Source: Camarhynchus parvulus
Lineage: Eukaryota; Chordata; Aves; Passeriformes; Thraupidae
DNA length: 64,000 nt
Direction of reading: 5' to 3'
Assembly: GCF_901933205.1 (NCBI RefSeq)
Contig: NC_044572.1
Coordinates: 59,864,965 to 59,928,964, forward strand
Shown here: in pieces, positions 48,038 through 59,122 of the stretch
Layout of the letters: each line of letters opens with the position of its first letter
How positions within the stretch are numbered: position 1 is the first letter of the stretch
Made by a program: the position numbers and the translations under genes
The notes under the pieces: model-generated
The model's database searches: none
Told to the model about the DNA's origin: nothing
The model's input: only the letters and a program-made list of their open reading frames with translations

Positions 48038-51000
48038 CAGGCTATTTGGTTTAGAAGACAGTAATTAATATTTTTATGCCTCTATGTAATTTCTGCTTAG
48101 TAAAATTTAAGAAGCATTTCTAATCTGCCCACAAATATGCTATAAGGAACAGTCTGAAAAATAGCAACTGTTCCTGTGCTTGGATATCCTGTTAGACATT
48201 ATAAAGTTTTTCTTTCCCTGGAGGGTTAATCCCTGAATTGGAAATGCCCCAGTGGAAGTGTTAACTAAATTTAGTCTCAGCTAAGTTATTAAAGTCCACC
48301 TAGGTCTTCTGGAATGTGTTGCTGGGCAGAGCATGCTGCCATAGCTAGACACCTGGAAGAGTAGAGCACATGTCTCTGTGCATATGCCCTTGTCTGAAGG
48401 TGGCAGCTGAAGAAGGAACAAAATAGGATTAGTTGCAGTCTTTGCTTTCCTTTGCATGGTACAACATACGTCTTGAAGGAACTTGTAGAATCTTAATGTG
48501 TGGCCTGGAACTCCTTCTTGCTATAGATTCACCCTCAAAGGTATGTAAGGTTTGTAGTAGAACTTTTATTTCTCAGTATTTAGATGTCTGTGATTCCTCT
48601 TTAAGTGTTTTCTTCTGGTTAAAGCACTTGCAGCTTTGATGTGCTCATCTTTCCCATCTTGTTTCTGTCTTTAAACTCTTCAGTATCTCTTGGTCAGTCT
48701 CTCTGACTGCAAGTTCCACAATCAAAAGATCTTTTTTTTCTGTATGGAATCCTTATTAATTCTAGGGTTTGATTGCTTTTCCATATCTGTCTTCCTAGCT
48801 TCTAAACATGTGCAATAGTAGAGGTCTTTCTGTTCATGGATATTGTGTGTTCCCAACACCAAATGTTTTGGTAGGTATTTCACCTTCTTATTTAGGGTGG
48901 GAATAAAAAGGAGAGCTTTCTATTAATTTCAATATACTTGGGTCAGCTTTTTGATTCCTTATCCTTTTAACGTTTTCTGTAAATGTGATTAGGCCATTCA
49001 ATTGTTTTGGTTCACTTGAGGTCTCTGTGGGATTAATTTGAGTAAATCTTCTGTATGCCTGTGCAAGCAAGAGGCAATTTAGGCCTTGTGGGTCACATTT
49101 TTATCTAGGTGTGTTTAAAAAGATGAGGAGCACTCTTAAAAAAAAGTTTTTTATTAGCCAGCTTTTTGCATTTTTAAACTATTGAATAGTACTTATATGC
49201 ATATACTATAAGCAGCCTTGACACCTAAAGATAAAAAACCACTGTGTAAGACTGTAGCATTACTATTGTAATAACTTTTTCTATGAAGCCAAGTATTATT
49301 TTGGTTTATGATACTTAATTTTAGTTCACAAAAAATTGAGTTTTCCTACCTTTAATACATTCTTTTGCCAAGCCAGTGAATAGGGGTGACTTAAACTCCA
49401 TCCTCTGCTGTTCTCTTCCTTTAATTATTTCCTGGTTTTTGACTGAGGTTATAATTGTCTTCAGCTCAAAATGCTTAATTCTTTTTTTTTACTCTATAAT
49501 ATTCTGTAAGTGCCAGAAGAACCACAGTGCAAAGCTTTTTTCTTACTTATGTATTTTGTTTCAGTGAAAATTCAGTCTCCAAGAGAACAAATACACTTCC
49601 TGGAAGAAAAAAAAGAATGTTCATCAGTACCTTTGTGATATACTCACTGTATTCTCTTTTGAGCTTTGTCTTGCTTGGAATAGAACACTCCAATTTCTTA
49701 AATGGATTTGTTTTAACCAAAAAAACTCCAAAAACCAAAAAACAGCTAACATGACTGTGCTTATGTATGTTTTAGAAGAAATGGACTGAACACACAATGC
49801 CACACACACTGAGTTGCTATTGCGTGGGATGTTTCCTTTAGAGTGCTGCAATTAATCCTGCTGAACTGAAAAATTAGCTCACCAAGTGCATGCCAATAAT
49901 GAACAGGAAAAAAAAAAGCTTTATTTCTAGGCTTTACAGGCGCAGTGAACAAAATCAGCCAGAACTGCCACAGTTTAATACTTATTTCTTATTTAAGGTA
50001 AGTTTGCATGAACCTCTTAGAATCTTTTTTTTTCACGCAAAGGTCTTGAGTGAGAACCAGCCACTAGTCATGGGCCGTTTGTGGGAGAAGCCAGCCCAAA
50101 AAAAAAACATAAGAATGTCAGGCGGGAGTTCTTGCTTCTGTGAGGAATAACCCTGGAGTCGAAGACTGCTAGGGAAGCAAAATAGCTCCTGTTAGCCACC
50201 TGAGTGTATTTTGTGTTTGAGAGGGGAGAATGTCCTGGACTCACAGCCTCTTTTGTATTCAGCACTCATCTGGGCAACACCATCACTCACTATGAGCAGC
50301 TCTCCCTCACTTTTGGCAAAAATTGCTCAATTAAGTCAAAAAGAAAAGTGCAGAGAGCCTCACACACGCAGGGAAGATTTCCCCTAGGCTTTTAGCTCTT
50401 GCACAGCACAACTGCCCAGGGCATCCTGTACTTCAGGAAAAACACACAATATCTTGGCTACTGCTGGGCTTGGTGCCCATCTCCACCTTTTTTTAGCATA
50501 ATGTTGCTGAGCAGTTCACAGTACAGCAGAGTGTTCTGAAATGTAGGATGGAAAATTGCACTTGTGGCATATTTTGGTTTTCTCTGGATGAGTGACTAGC
50601 CAGTTGCTTTTGATATGGATTTAGAGGAGTCCTGTTGAAAGGTTTAGCTGAGTCTAAGCATTCACAGCTATGGAATCATGGCGGTGGCTGAGGAATCAAG
50701 CTCCACAGGTACAGAGTTCTTTATTTTTTCTGGTTTGGTAGCCTTTGTCCATCTTCAAAATCAGAAATCTGTAAATGTAGCAACCAACACAAATTTCTGG
50801 TTTACTGTCAGAAAACCTCTCGGTGTCAAGTGGACCTCAGCTAACTGAGCTCTGGTGAAGTCTGGTACTGGTTTGCCATGCCAAAACCTCAGTTTTAGTT
50901 CTACTCACTTTCAGCCAGCTTTAATAAATTTGCCCAAACTCTGCCTTCTAAGAATTGCCTACGGTACTGCACTGCAACCCTGTGCTGCCCAGCAAACACA

Positions 51001-52799
51001 TTTCCAGAGCCTTCTTATGGCATTTGGGGCTGGAAATTTCAAACTGAACAAACTGCTTGTGCTTGAGCAGCAAAGCTTAAATTCAAACCACATCTGAAGT
51101 CCTTTCTCCAACTGTTTGGTGCCTTCTCAAGTTGTCCACATGTAGTAAGTAAAGTGGGTTCCTGCATAAGTATGGTTCTAAACCCAGAGATCTAGTCTAC
51201 AGCCATACTGAGGGCTTGCTGTAGGGACATTAAAGTAAATTCTGTATTAAACCACTGAAAAGCTGACATTCGAACATCTGCTATTGCAAAGTAAATATTA
51301 TTAATGAATAAGTAGTTCCTCAAAGACTTGTCAGTGCTTATTCTTTGTACTTTTATCAAACTTCTGTATATTTTTTTTCCGTTCTTTCCTCCTATGAGAG
51401 GAAAATGTCTTCCTTCCCAGAACTGTGGATAAGAGAAAAGCTCTGAGGAATCACATTAATAACCTTGCTCCCTGCATTGAATGGACAAGAACTTCTCTGT
51501 GGTCCACAGTTTTCCCAAGATAATTTTCTGTTTGTTTTCCATAGTACTATCTGGTGAATAAACATGACTGTTCCCCACTTCCCATCTCTCACAGCTCGCT
51601 GTAGGTGACCAGTCAGCCAGTTGGTGCCAGATTAATGAGAGAAAACAGATTTTATTGTCCAAGTCATCTGTGAATGATGGGGCTCTCTGTTAATTCCTGT
51701 GAAAGCTAACTAATCTTCCAATTGAAATACTGCTTTTACAATCCAGGCTGTCATGGGGAGCAGATTTTCTTTTTTTTTAAGGAGCAAAAATCCCACACAC
51801 AGAATCCTTTTATTGATGGGGGAAGGAGGGGGAAGAGGAGCTTCACCTCTTTTCTAGAATTCTATTCCACTGAGGCCACTTATATTCCATTGGAAATGTA
51901 AAAGCCCAGGGTCAGCCTTTCTTTGCAGGTCAAGTGGAAGTCTCTGCTTTCTCCTTGTCATCTTCGGCAACAGCAAATTAAAAACTTAGAGGTGGTATGT
52001 TTTTTTTAGTGAGAGACTGTGCAAAACTTACCCAAATGTTGGACTCAAAGTTGGAATTAAGTGTTATATCCTTGGCAAAAATTATTACAAAATAATCTGT
52101 AAAAATTTCTAAAATATTACCAAACTGTCAATCCAGTGACCTGCTACTATTTATCTTCATATTATGTATTACTTTTGTGGGATGAAATTACACATAACTA
52201 TGTATATAAAAATATACCTTTTGGAATATTACCCTGCTTCAAAAGTGAATGTTTGAAAGATAGAAAATGCTGGTGTACTATTAATGCAACTCAGACTTAT
52301 GGGAAACATTATTTGTTTATATCCCTTTTTTTCTATATTGTCATATTTGGGGATTTTGTTTTAATTCAAAGCAAACCAAAATCATAGTTTCCAACAGGTG
52401 CGGGAGGGTATCTCAGGAAAACTGTTGGAATTGTTAGCCTTTTTTTTAAGCATTTTTTTGAGAGGCAAAAACCTTTCATCAGTGACAGTGGAGTTTATTT
52501 GTCTTCCATGAGAATGGTTCTAGCCACAAGGCTATAATGGAGTCCAGCTGTTTTCTCTGAATCCATCCATCAGCAGCACAAGAAGGTGAAGGAGGCAAAT
52601 GGTGACTGCCTGAGAGGAGAAAGAGGGCAGCAGGGTGAGGGATGACTACTTGCCATGGAGGAACAGGAGCAGGAGCAGGGAAATACGGCTCCCAGAGATG
52701 ACCAAGGTCAAGCTCGGCTGAAGGCTCAGGTACTACAAAAGACATCAGCAGAATACAAAGAGTTCTTCTAACAAGCAAAATCAGTTCATCAGATTAATA

Positions 52800-53130
52800 C
52801 GTGAGATAAGTTTACTTTCTATGTAATAACCTCAAAGCACATTATTGATAAATTTTTAATTAATCTATTATTAATGACTGAAGATTTTGTAGAACACACG
52901 TATTTAACAAGTTACAGACAATTAGCTCATAGAGATATACATATATAGATAATTAGATAGTAATAATTTAAATATAACTATAATTTAGGAAGACTGCTTA
53001 TTGTCATATAACTTTGTAAGTTATTATTTTAATTGTCAATGTAATTAATTTATATTTCTCAATACTTCACTGCATATTTTCTATTAAAATATCTATACGG
53101 GAAATTAATCTATAAACAAATGCAATACAA
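52800..53130. other. AT-rich island
   Basis: About 330 bases almost devoid of G+C-rich words, with recurring TAATTTA/ATATA-type strings (for example ATATACATATATAGATAATTAG near 52936-52957). No gene or bounded repeat is visible. Confidence 0.6.
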
Positions 53131-53244
53131 TGATCCTTTTATCTTTAGGTTACAACTTGCTGATCCAAACCCAACTCAGTTGTGGCTACAATTTGTTGCT
53201 GCAAGACAATACTGGCAGAAGAACAAATGGATCCCATGAACAAA

Positions 53245-53395
53245 TTCAGGCTGATAATTAGAAGACAGTTTTTAGCCATCTGGAAAAGAAGGCAGCCTGC
53301 AGAAGGTTGTGGAACAGCCTTCAGAAGAATATTGGAATGGAATGACTGAAGTTTTTTGAAGATGAAGCTTGACAATCTTCTGCATTAAATTGTTC
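53245..53395 (+). mobile_element. Probable ancient CR1 ORF2 C-terminal relic
   Basis: The plus-strand translation from 53245 reads FRLIIRRQF, which resembles the CR1 polyprotein C-terminal phrase FRLDIRKNFF. It is followed by degraded sequence with a GTGGAACAGCC core, as in the CR1 'WNRLP' coding region, then KLDNLL before a stop. At least two frame disruptions are needed to follow the family. The usual CR1 3' octamer repeat is not visible downstream. This is an old copy, and the assignment is tentative. Confidence 0.38.
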
Positions 53396-56300
53396 AGGAT
53401 AATCATCTGCAACGATGGGGGTGGGGGCAGAAATACAAAAGTTTGTGCTGTGGTGTTCATCCCTTTGTGCAATAGGAAGGAATGAGATGCTGTTCTGTAA
53501 GGATGAACATCTGTGTTATGGAGTGCAGATGATGAATGTGGAGGCCAGGAGCAGGATGGACATGGATCACTTCTCCCCACTAAGCAGAGGTGAGCAGCTG
53601 TGCATCCCAGGCCTGCTTTGCTGCAGTTGCAAGGAATTTCCACTGACATCAGTGACACAAGAACACATAAGCCAAGAAATGGCTTCTAAGAGTGCGTAAA
53701 TTTAAAGCCAATTTTGAGAGCCCTTTCTAATGCTTATACTGGAACTGCTAGATGAAAGTGGAAACTGGATTAAGATTAACAGAGTTAACAGGAGTCTCTT
53801 TAGTCTCTCCTTCCATGGAGGAAGGCTATATTTCCCAAAATGAGGTCTGGTAGACTGAAGGGCTGTATTGAGTTGAGGGAAGTTGCAATGGTTGGCATTT
53901 GCTATTCTGCCTCAAAATATGCTCATTGCTTATTGGTTTTACTGCACGATTCCTCCCTCAAAATGGATTTCAAAAGAGGGCAGGCAAGTTCATGGCGACT
54001 CAATCCACTGACAGCTGCTTTTCATTGCGCTGAATACAACTTTTGGCTCAGGAACACTTAAGCTGCTGATTAGGAAACGTTAGAGGACAGGCAAGGCATG
54101 AGTATGCTCACTAGCCATGTACTGTACTGTCTCTAAAGATTCACTACTACCACTTACCAGAACTGTGGCTCTGAAATTGGTAGTCTACAAGTCCCACTCA
54201 CTATGAAGCCCCTATGTTCGCTCCCGCTCTTCAAACAGATTTTTCCCTCTGAGATTTTTGTTCCAAAAGAAATAGATTTGAAGAGTTTTGAAAAGTCAGT
54301 GTATCAATTTACATTTTCAAAACCATAGTTTGTATTACCAAGAGCCATAAAGGAATTTAGATGAATATCCATCTTCCTCAGGAGCTTTTGCAGGAAACTT
54401 CCCAAGAAAAGAAATCCAATGGAAAAATCTATTAATGTTTTTTTTTGTTTATACAATTCATTTGTTCCATGGAATATACTGAGTTACTAAGAGTTTATGA
54501 TGCGAACTTTTCTTGTAATTTTGCCATATAAAATGGAGCAGTCCACCATAATCTTAGTTATGCTAGTTCAACTAGGTAATAAACTCTCTCTGATTTTAGC
54601 AACATCAGCATATTGTAAATTTGAATCTTTTATTTACCTAACAATCTTGATTGTTGACTATCATTAGATCACTAAGTATACTTAAAATATTGTGGTTAGT
54701 ACCATTTCTATGATATTTTTAATAATAGTGAAATGCTACTGAATCAACTACTCTCTTGAACTCCTGCATATCACAGACTATTAATTTTAACTGGAACTTC
54801 AAAAAGCTTGTTGTAGGTCAGAATGGTTTTTGTTCCTTCTGCCCTTCCTGACTGCTTGAAGCTCCTTAGGTGACAGAAAACAGTGTAGTATTTGTTCACA
54901 CCCTTAAACCATTATTTGCTTCTGCTTTCAGCTACTTTCTAGAACAATTTCCTAAATATATATTGTCTTTCCAAGCAAAGAGATATATTTAAACTGATTT
55001 GCTCATTTGAAGGGGATGCTTTTTTTGTAAAGAAAGCTCTTTACATGGAGAACTGCAGAGTGGGACTAAATGTTTTTCTTTACAGCAGCATAAACTTGGA
55101 GCGGCAAATCCGGAGAGCAGTCATTTGTTTTCTCTGGGTTAATGGCTTTCAGCTGGATGTCTGTCTGCTGAATAATGACTGTACTGCTACATCAACCAGT
55201 CTCTTCCACTACAAAACATGTGTTCGGTTAATGGCATTGACATATTGGAAGCTGGAATGAGCCTCCCCACTTGAGTTGTTCAAACATGATACATCCTACT
55301 AGAATGAAATTAAATAAGGAGATGTGACAAAAGAGGAGGATTCAAGGAAGATGATATTGTGTTCTAAAAGTGCAGCATCAAAGACACTTTGGTTTTTGAC
55401 ATCACTTGTGCTGCTTGTTATTTAATCATTCCCATTCTGAGTATTTATTTTCTAAAGGGAAAAATTGTTTTTCAGATTTCAAGTCCTATGTTTTTGATCT
55501 TTAGTATATGCTTGTACTACTGAGTGATGTGGAAAAATAATAAACAGTAGAAAGCTTGAAGCACTCGAAATGCTGAGAGCAAAATTTGAAAAGTACTCAA
55601 GCAGCACATAAAATGTCACGTCCGTTTCCCATTTTGTCATAGGATTAAGTTATCCAAGTCACAGAAACAATTATAGAAAATATACTGGGTTTTCTATCAC
55701 GGGGATCACACATGGGTGTAAAATAGCACTGGCTGTACCATAAAGTACATAGGTTTGTGAAATTGCTTTGATTTTTTTGTGATTGCAGGTGGGAAAATGC
55801 ATTGTAAGCAACTAAAAAGGAAACAAATTGCCTGTAACAATTAAAGGATTGATTTGAAATAGTTATTGATTTGATATTGCCTTTCACCTGCACGAGGGAA
55901 GCTGATTATACTTTGAGGACTGAAACTGGTTTGTTTTGATGTGATAAATTTCCATGTAGCCAGGCTGGATTTTCTAGGTCCTTGTTTAACCCCCATCTGG
56001 CAGCCTTCTAGGAGGGCAGAGGTGCTCCAGGTAATGTGAGCAGGGGCAGTAAGCATGCAAAAAGTGGAAGTGGGAATTGGTGAGGTCCCATGTGAAAGTT
56101 CATTGGGCTCCCAGAACTGTGTTCCAGGAATGACAAAAGCCATCCATCTTGTGGGTGCAGACCCTTTGGATTAGCTGACAGCAATAATTCCACCCCTAAC
56201 TCTCCGGTAACACATTAGCATTAACAGTAATTTTTGCCTCTAGACAGGCTCTGCACTACAGCATGACGGTTCCTACCCTGTAATTGTAGGATCCTCATTA

Positions 56301-58613
56301 ATCAGAAAGAATATTATGACATTGTGAGCTCACAAGAAAGACATTTCATGACTGACATAATAAAGGCCTAAATTATGCTGCTTTGATGATTGGAGGTGCA
56401 AATTTTTTTTCTCTTGTGAAAATAGGATTTAGCAGCTGTATGAAAAAAATCTGTATAATGAAAGTAGGGAGCATTGAGAGGCAAGCAACACCAGCTTTAT
56501 CTAGATGAGACCTTTATTTCAAAAGGAAATTAAAATTTCAAAGCTGGTAGTGTTTTTTTTTTAATTGATAAACCAGAATTTAAATCAGGATCTTGAGGAA
56601 GAACTATATGAGAAGCTTATTGCTACAGCACTGTATTTAGTATTTTGCTGCTATTACCCTTTAAAATTACAGAAATTTATATGTTGTTTTGGCCAGCTTC
56701 CATAATGTGTTTTGACATATATGAAATGATTAATACTGAAACACATCTCATAAATTTAATGCAATTATATATAGACCTATATTCATTAGGAGCCAAAGAC
56801 TGTAAATTATAAATGAAGAAGAGCAAAAAAGGAAAAACTATTGAAGCCCAGTTTCTTCTTCCATTGAAGGTATGTGGACAAATTCATTCAGTTCCTAGAG
56901 CCAACCTGAAGGCTCTTTGAAATACCACTGCTTTCTGTGATAGCAATCCAGTGGGAAGCCAGCATCCCTTAAGGACAGAGGACTGGAGACTGAAGGGATG
57001 CTGCGGAGGTGGTGGGCCCCAGAGGGGGGCCTTGCCTTGTGTGGCTGTATGTGATGGGCTCAGTGTGCTCTGAGGTGCTGTGATTGACAGGGAAATTCAT
57101 CAAAACTGTCATTTTTCTTCAGGGATACCTTCCTCCAGAACAGGCTGACTGCAATACTCATGATCCAAGTAAACAATAACTTAAACAAGCATTTAAGATT
57201 CTGGGAGAGCCCTCAAAACCCCTCCTGAGCTGAGCTACTCTCATGCACCGGTGTTAAATGACTTACTCCAGGCACTCATGTCTATCCATAGGTATTTACA
57301 TATGTTTTTAAGTATAGTCTGACTGCTCAGACAGATTTCTTCTGAGTGCCTTAAAAATTACTCCTTCTTTTCCGGAAAAAAATGATACTTGAGGAGAAGC
57401 AAAGGAAAAAAGTTCTTTCTGAGATTTACCCCATCTTTTCCCCAGATGAAATATTCTGCATGCTGCCCCCTTGACTACTTTTTTTGTTTGCTTGAGATTG
57501 TGACATGCAGAACAGTCAAAAATAGCCATTGAGCATAACTGATGGGGAAAATAGCAATTTTAGTTTAAAAATATTTCCTGAGATATTTTTGGTGGTGGTG
57601 GTACATAAATGATTTAAAACAAGTGTGTATACAGTTTCTTTCAGGAATAATTCCAGGATAGTTAATAAAATTCTTGTTTTCTTCATGGCTCATCCCATGG
57701 CTTAATGATTCTGTGCACGTTCTGGCACTACCTAGGATGCAGTAAGAGGGGATACCTAAAATTTGAATTTTCTTTAAATTTAGGACTAGTCTGGATGTCA
57801 GAGATGAATTCACAATGCCATTTTGTCATCCTATGGCCACAGAGGAGTGAATAAGTAGGAACAGCTTAGCAGTGCCAGAGCCAGTTAGATGTGCCCATTT
57901 TAGGAGCTGCTGGCTTTGCCCTGACTCTGCTTTTGAAGTCAATCTCCCAGCTGTCCACCCTGCTGTGCTGTTTGCACTGGGCAGCAGCCCCAGAGACTGA
58001 ACCTTCCCACAAGCTTCACCCAGAAGTTGAGCTTCCTATACTCAGGGGCCAGAGTGGTGTTAAATTGATCTAAACTTTCCTTAAAATTCATGCAGTGGGT
58101 GTGTCAGGTTTTCAGCCTCAGAGATTTTGGGCTGTAAATCTGTTCCTGCAGGGATGTGCAGCTTGTATAAAAGATACAAGATACTATCTACCAGACACTG
58201 CCTTGGATCTTGTTTTCCACTGAAATCCAATGGCATGTAGCAGTACATCAAACCTGCTGGGTGTCTTTGTAAATACCATTAAGGAAATATACCCAATATA
58301 TATTTTTTTATTATATATACAACTGTCACTTATTTGTATCTCAAATTCTTGCAATTGTATTTTTGCTGCCTTCAGCACTGTACCATCTGGAGTGATCTTC
58401 AGTCTCAGCCATTTCTTTAGCTCAAACTCCTTAGTTCATTCTTGGAGGAGTGCTCCAGAAGGGCAGAGCACTTGGACTGTAGAACATCTGTGCCTGTGTC
58501 AATGATCACATACAGGTGGTATGAAAACACAGAGATCCAGCTGGTTCCCATGGTATTGAGACAAAATTACGTGGAGTGGAGAATTCCTTCTGAGAGACTA
58601 AAAAACATGAAGA
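53396..58613. other. Noncoding AT-rich DNA, no gene recognised
   Basis: About 5.2 kb without recognisable exons, RNA genes or clear repeats. A G+C-richer patch at about 56940-57060 (with GGTGGTGGGCCCCAGAGGGG) and another at 57890-58040 hold only short overlapping frames. Confidence 0.6.
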
Positions 58614-58821
58614 TGTTATGGACGAGCAAGGCCAGACTTTCTTCAGAGAAAAAGGCTCTTGTTTATTTAAAAAGAACTACAGGAGATGGAAGGCCTGAGA
58701 TAGGCTCAGACCCCCCCGCAACAAGTAAAAAAAAAAATAACAGCGTGTCTACCCCACATACACACGCCACCCTCCAGGAACCTAGCTCCTCAAAAGAACC
58801 CTGGCCTTAGCTGAACTCTCA

Positions 58822-58829
58822 TTTTTATA
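58822..58829 (-). promoter_or_regulatory. TATA box of putative LTR promoter
   Basis: TATAAAAA on the minus strand. It lies downstream of clustered CCAAT boxes and upstream of AATAAA in the same orientation. This spacing and order suggest a retroviral pol II promoter. Present-day activity is unknown. Confidence 0.45.
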
Positions 58830-59052
58830 ACCCTCCTGCGGGTCCAGGATTGGTGGGTTTTGGATCCACGCTGTGATTGGCTTGTTTCTGGTGTCCTATT
58901 GGTCTTCATTGTCGTTCATTCCTGACCAATCATTTCCTTGGGGAGTAGAATGATTGGTTAGGTGCTTTGTCCAGTCTCCTTCCATGGTGCTGGTTTCATT
59001 GCACTGACTCCGTTCCTGGATGTTATTCTGCCCCTTTGGACAGAAAGCTAGC

Positions 59053-59082
59053 CCAGGATATAGCCCCCCTGCTATATCCTGG
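59053..59082. repeat. Perfect 12-bp inverted repeat
   Basis: CCAGGATATAGC (59053-59064) and GCTATATCCTGG (59071-59082) are exact reverse complements around CCCCCT. The repeat lies within the U3 side of the putative LTR and may be a family feature like the hairpin in the LTR at 31138-31525, or a boundary of a smaller insertion. Confidence 0.85.
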
Positions 59083-59122
59083 ACCCTTTATAACTCAATA
59101 CAAACTGAATCTCGCTTACAAT

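Larger units (their letters stand above)
35539..53230. other. Long noncoding AT-rich stretch, no gene recognised
   Basis: Nearly 18 kb without a recognisable exon, RNA gene or well-preserved mobile element. Contents worth noting are the short AT microsatellites at 41661-41676 and 42121-42166, overlapping frames at 42339-42674, one candidate frame at 47717-48037 (listed separately), and an A14 run at about 43487-43500. A slightly CpG-richer patch lies at about 50060-50290, where I could not delimit an element. A string near 44778-44803 (AACTGCATCTCCCAAAATG) loosely resembles the ZNF143-type SBS motif but departs from it at several positions. From about 52800 to 53130 the DNA is strongly AT-rich. 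Confidence 0.55.
58614..59122 (-). mobile_element. Putative solo LTR, minus strand (approximate ends)
   Basis: On the minus strand the signals fall in retroviral LTR order. U3 is upstream, with several CCAAT boxes (seen on the plus strand as ATTGG near 58849, 58876, 58898 and 58952, plus one CCAAT on the plus strand at 58925). Next come a TATAAAAA box (plus-strand 58822-58829) and then AATAAA (plus-strand 58662-58667), about 160 bases downstream of the TATA box. The element ends about 50 bases later. Provisional termini are TGTTATGG (58614) and CTTACA (59122), which give only TGT/ACA inversion. No target duplication was found, so the U3 edge especially is uncertain. No retroviral genes adjoin. 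The family was not identified, and the dense CCAAT boxes are the main argument. Confidence 0.5.

Noticed and set aside
53272..53658. 128-codon minus-strand frame
   Set aside because: It overlaps the plus-strand CR1-like relic and a 94-codon plus frame. Its low-complexity Ser/Pro-rich translation matches nothing I know.
58442..58810. 122-codon plus-strand frame
   Set aside because: Its second half lies inside the putative LTR in antisense orientation and translates through an A-rich run. No homology was recognised.
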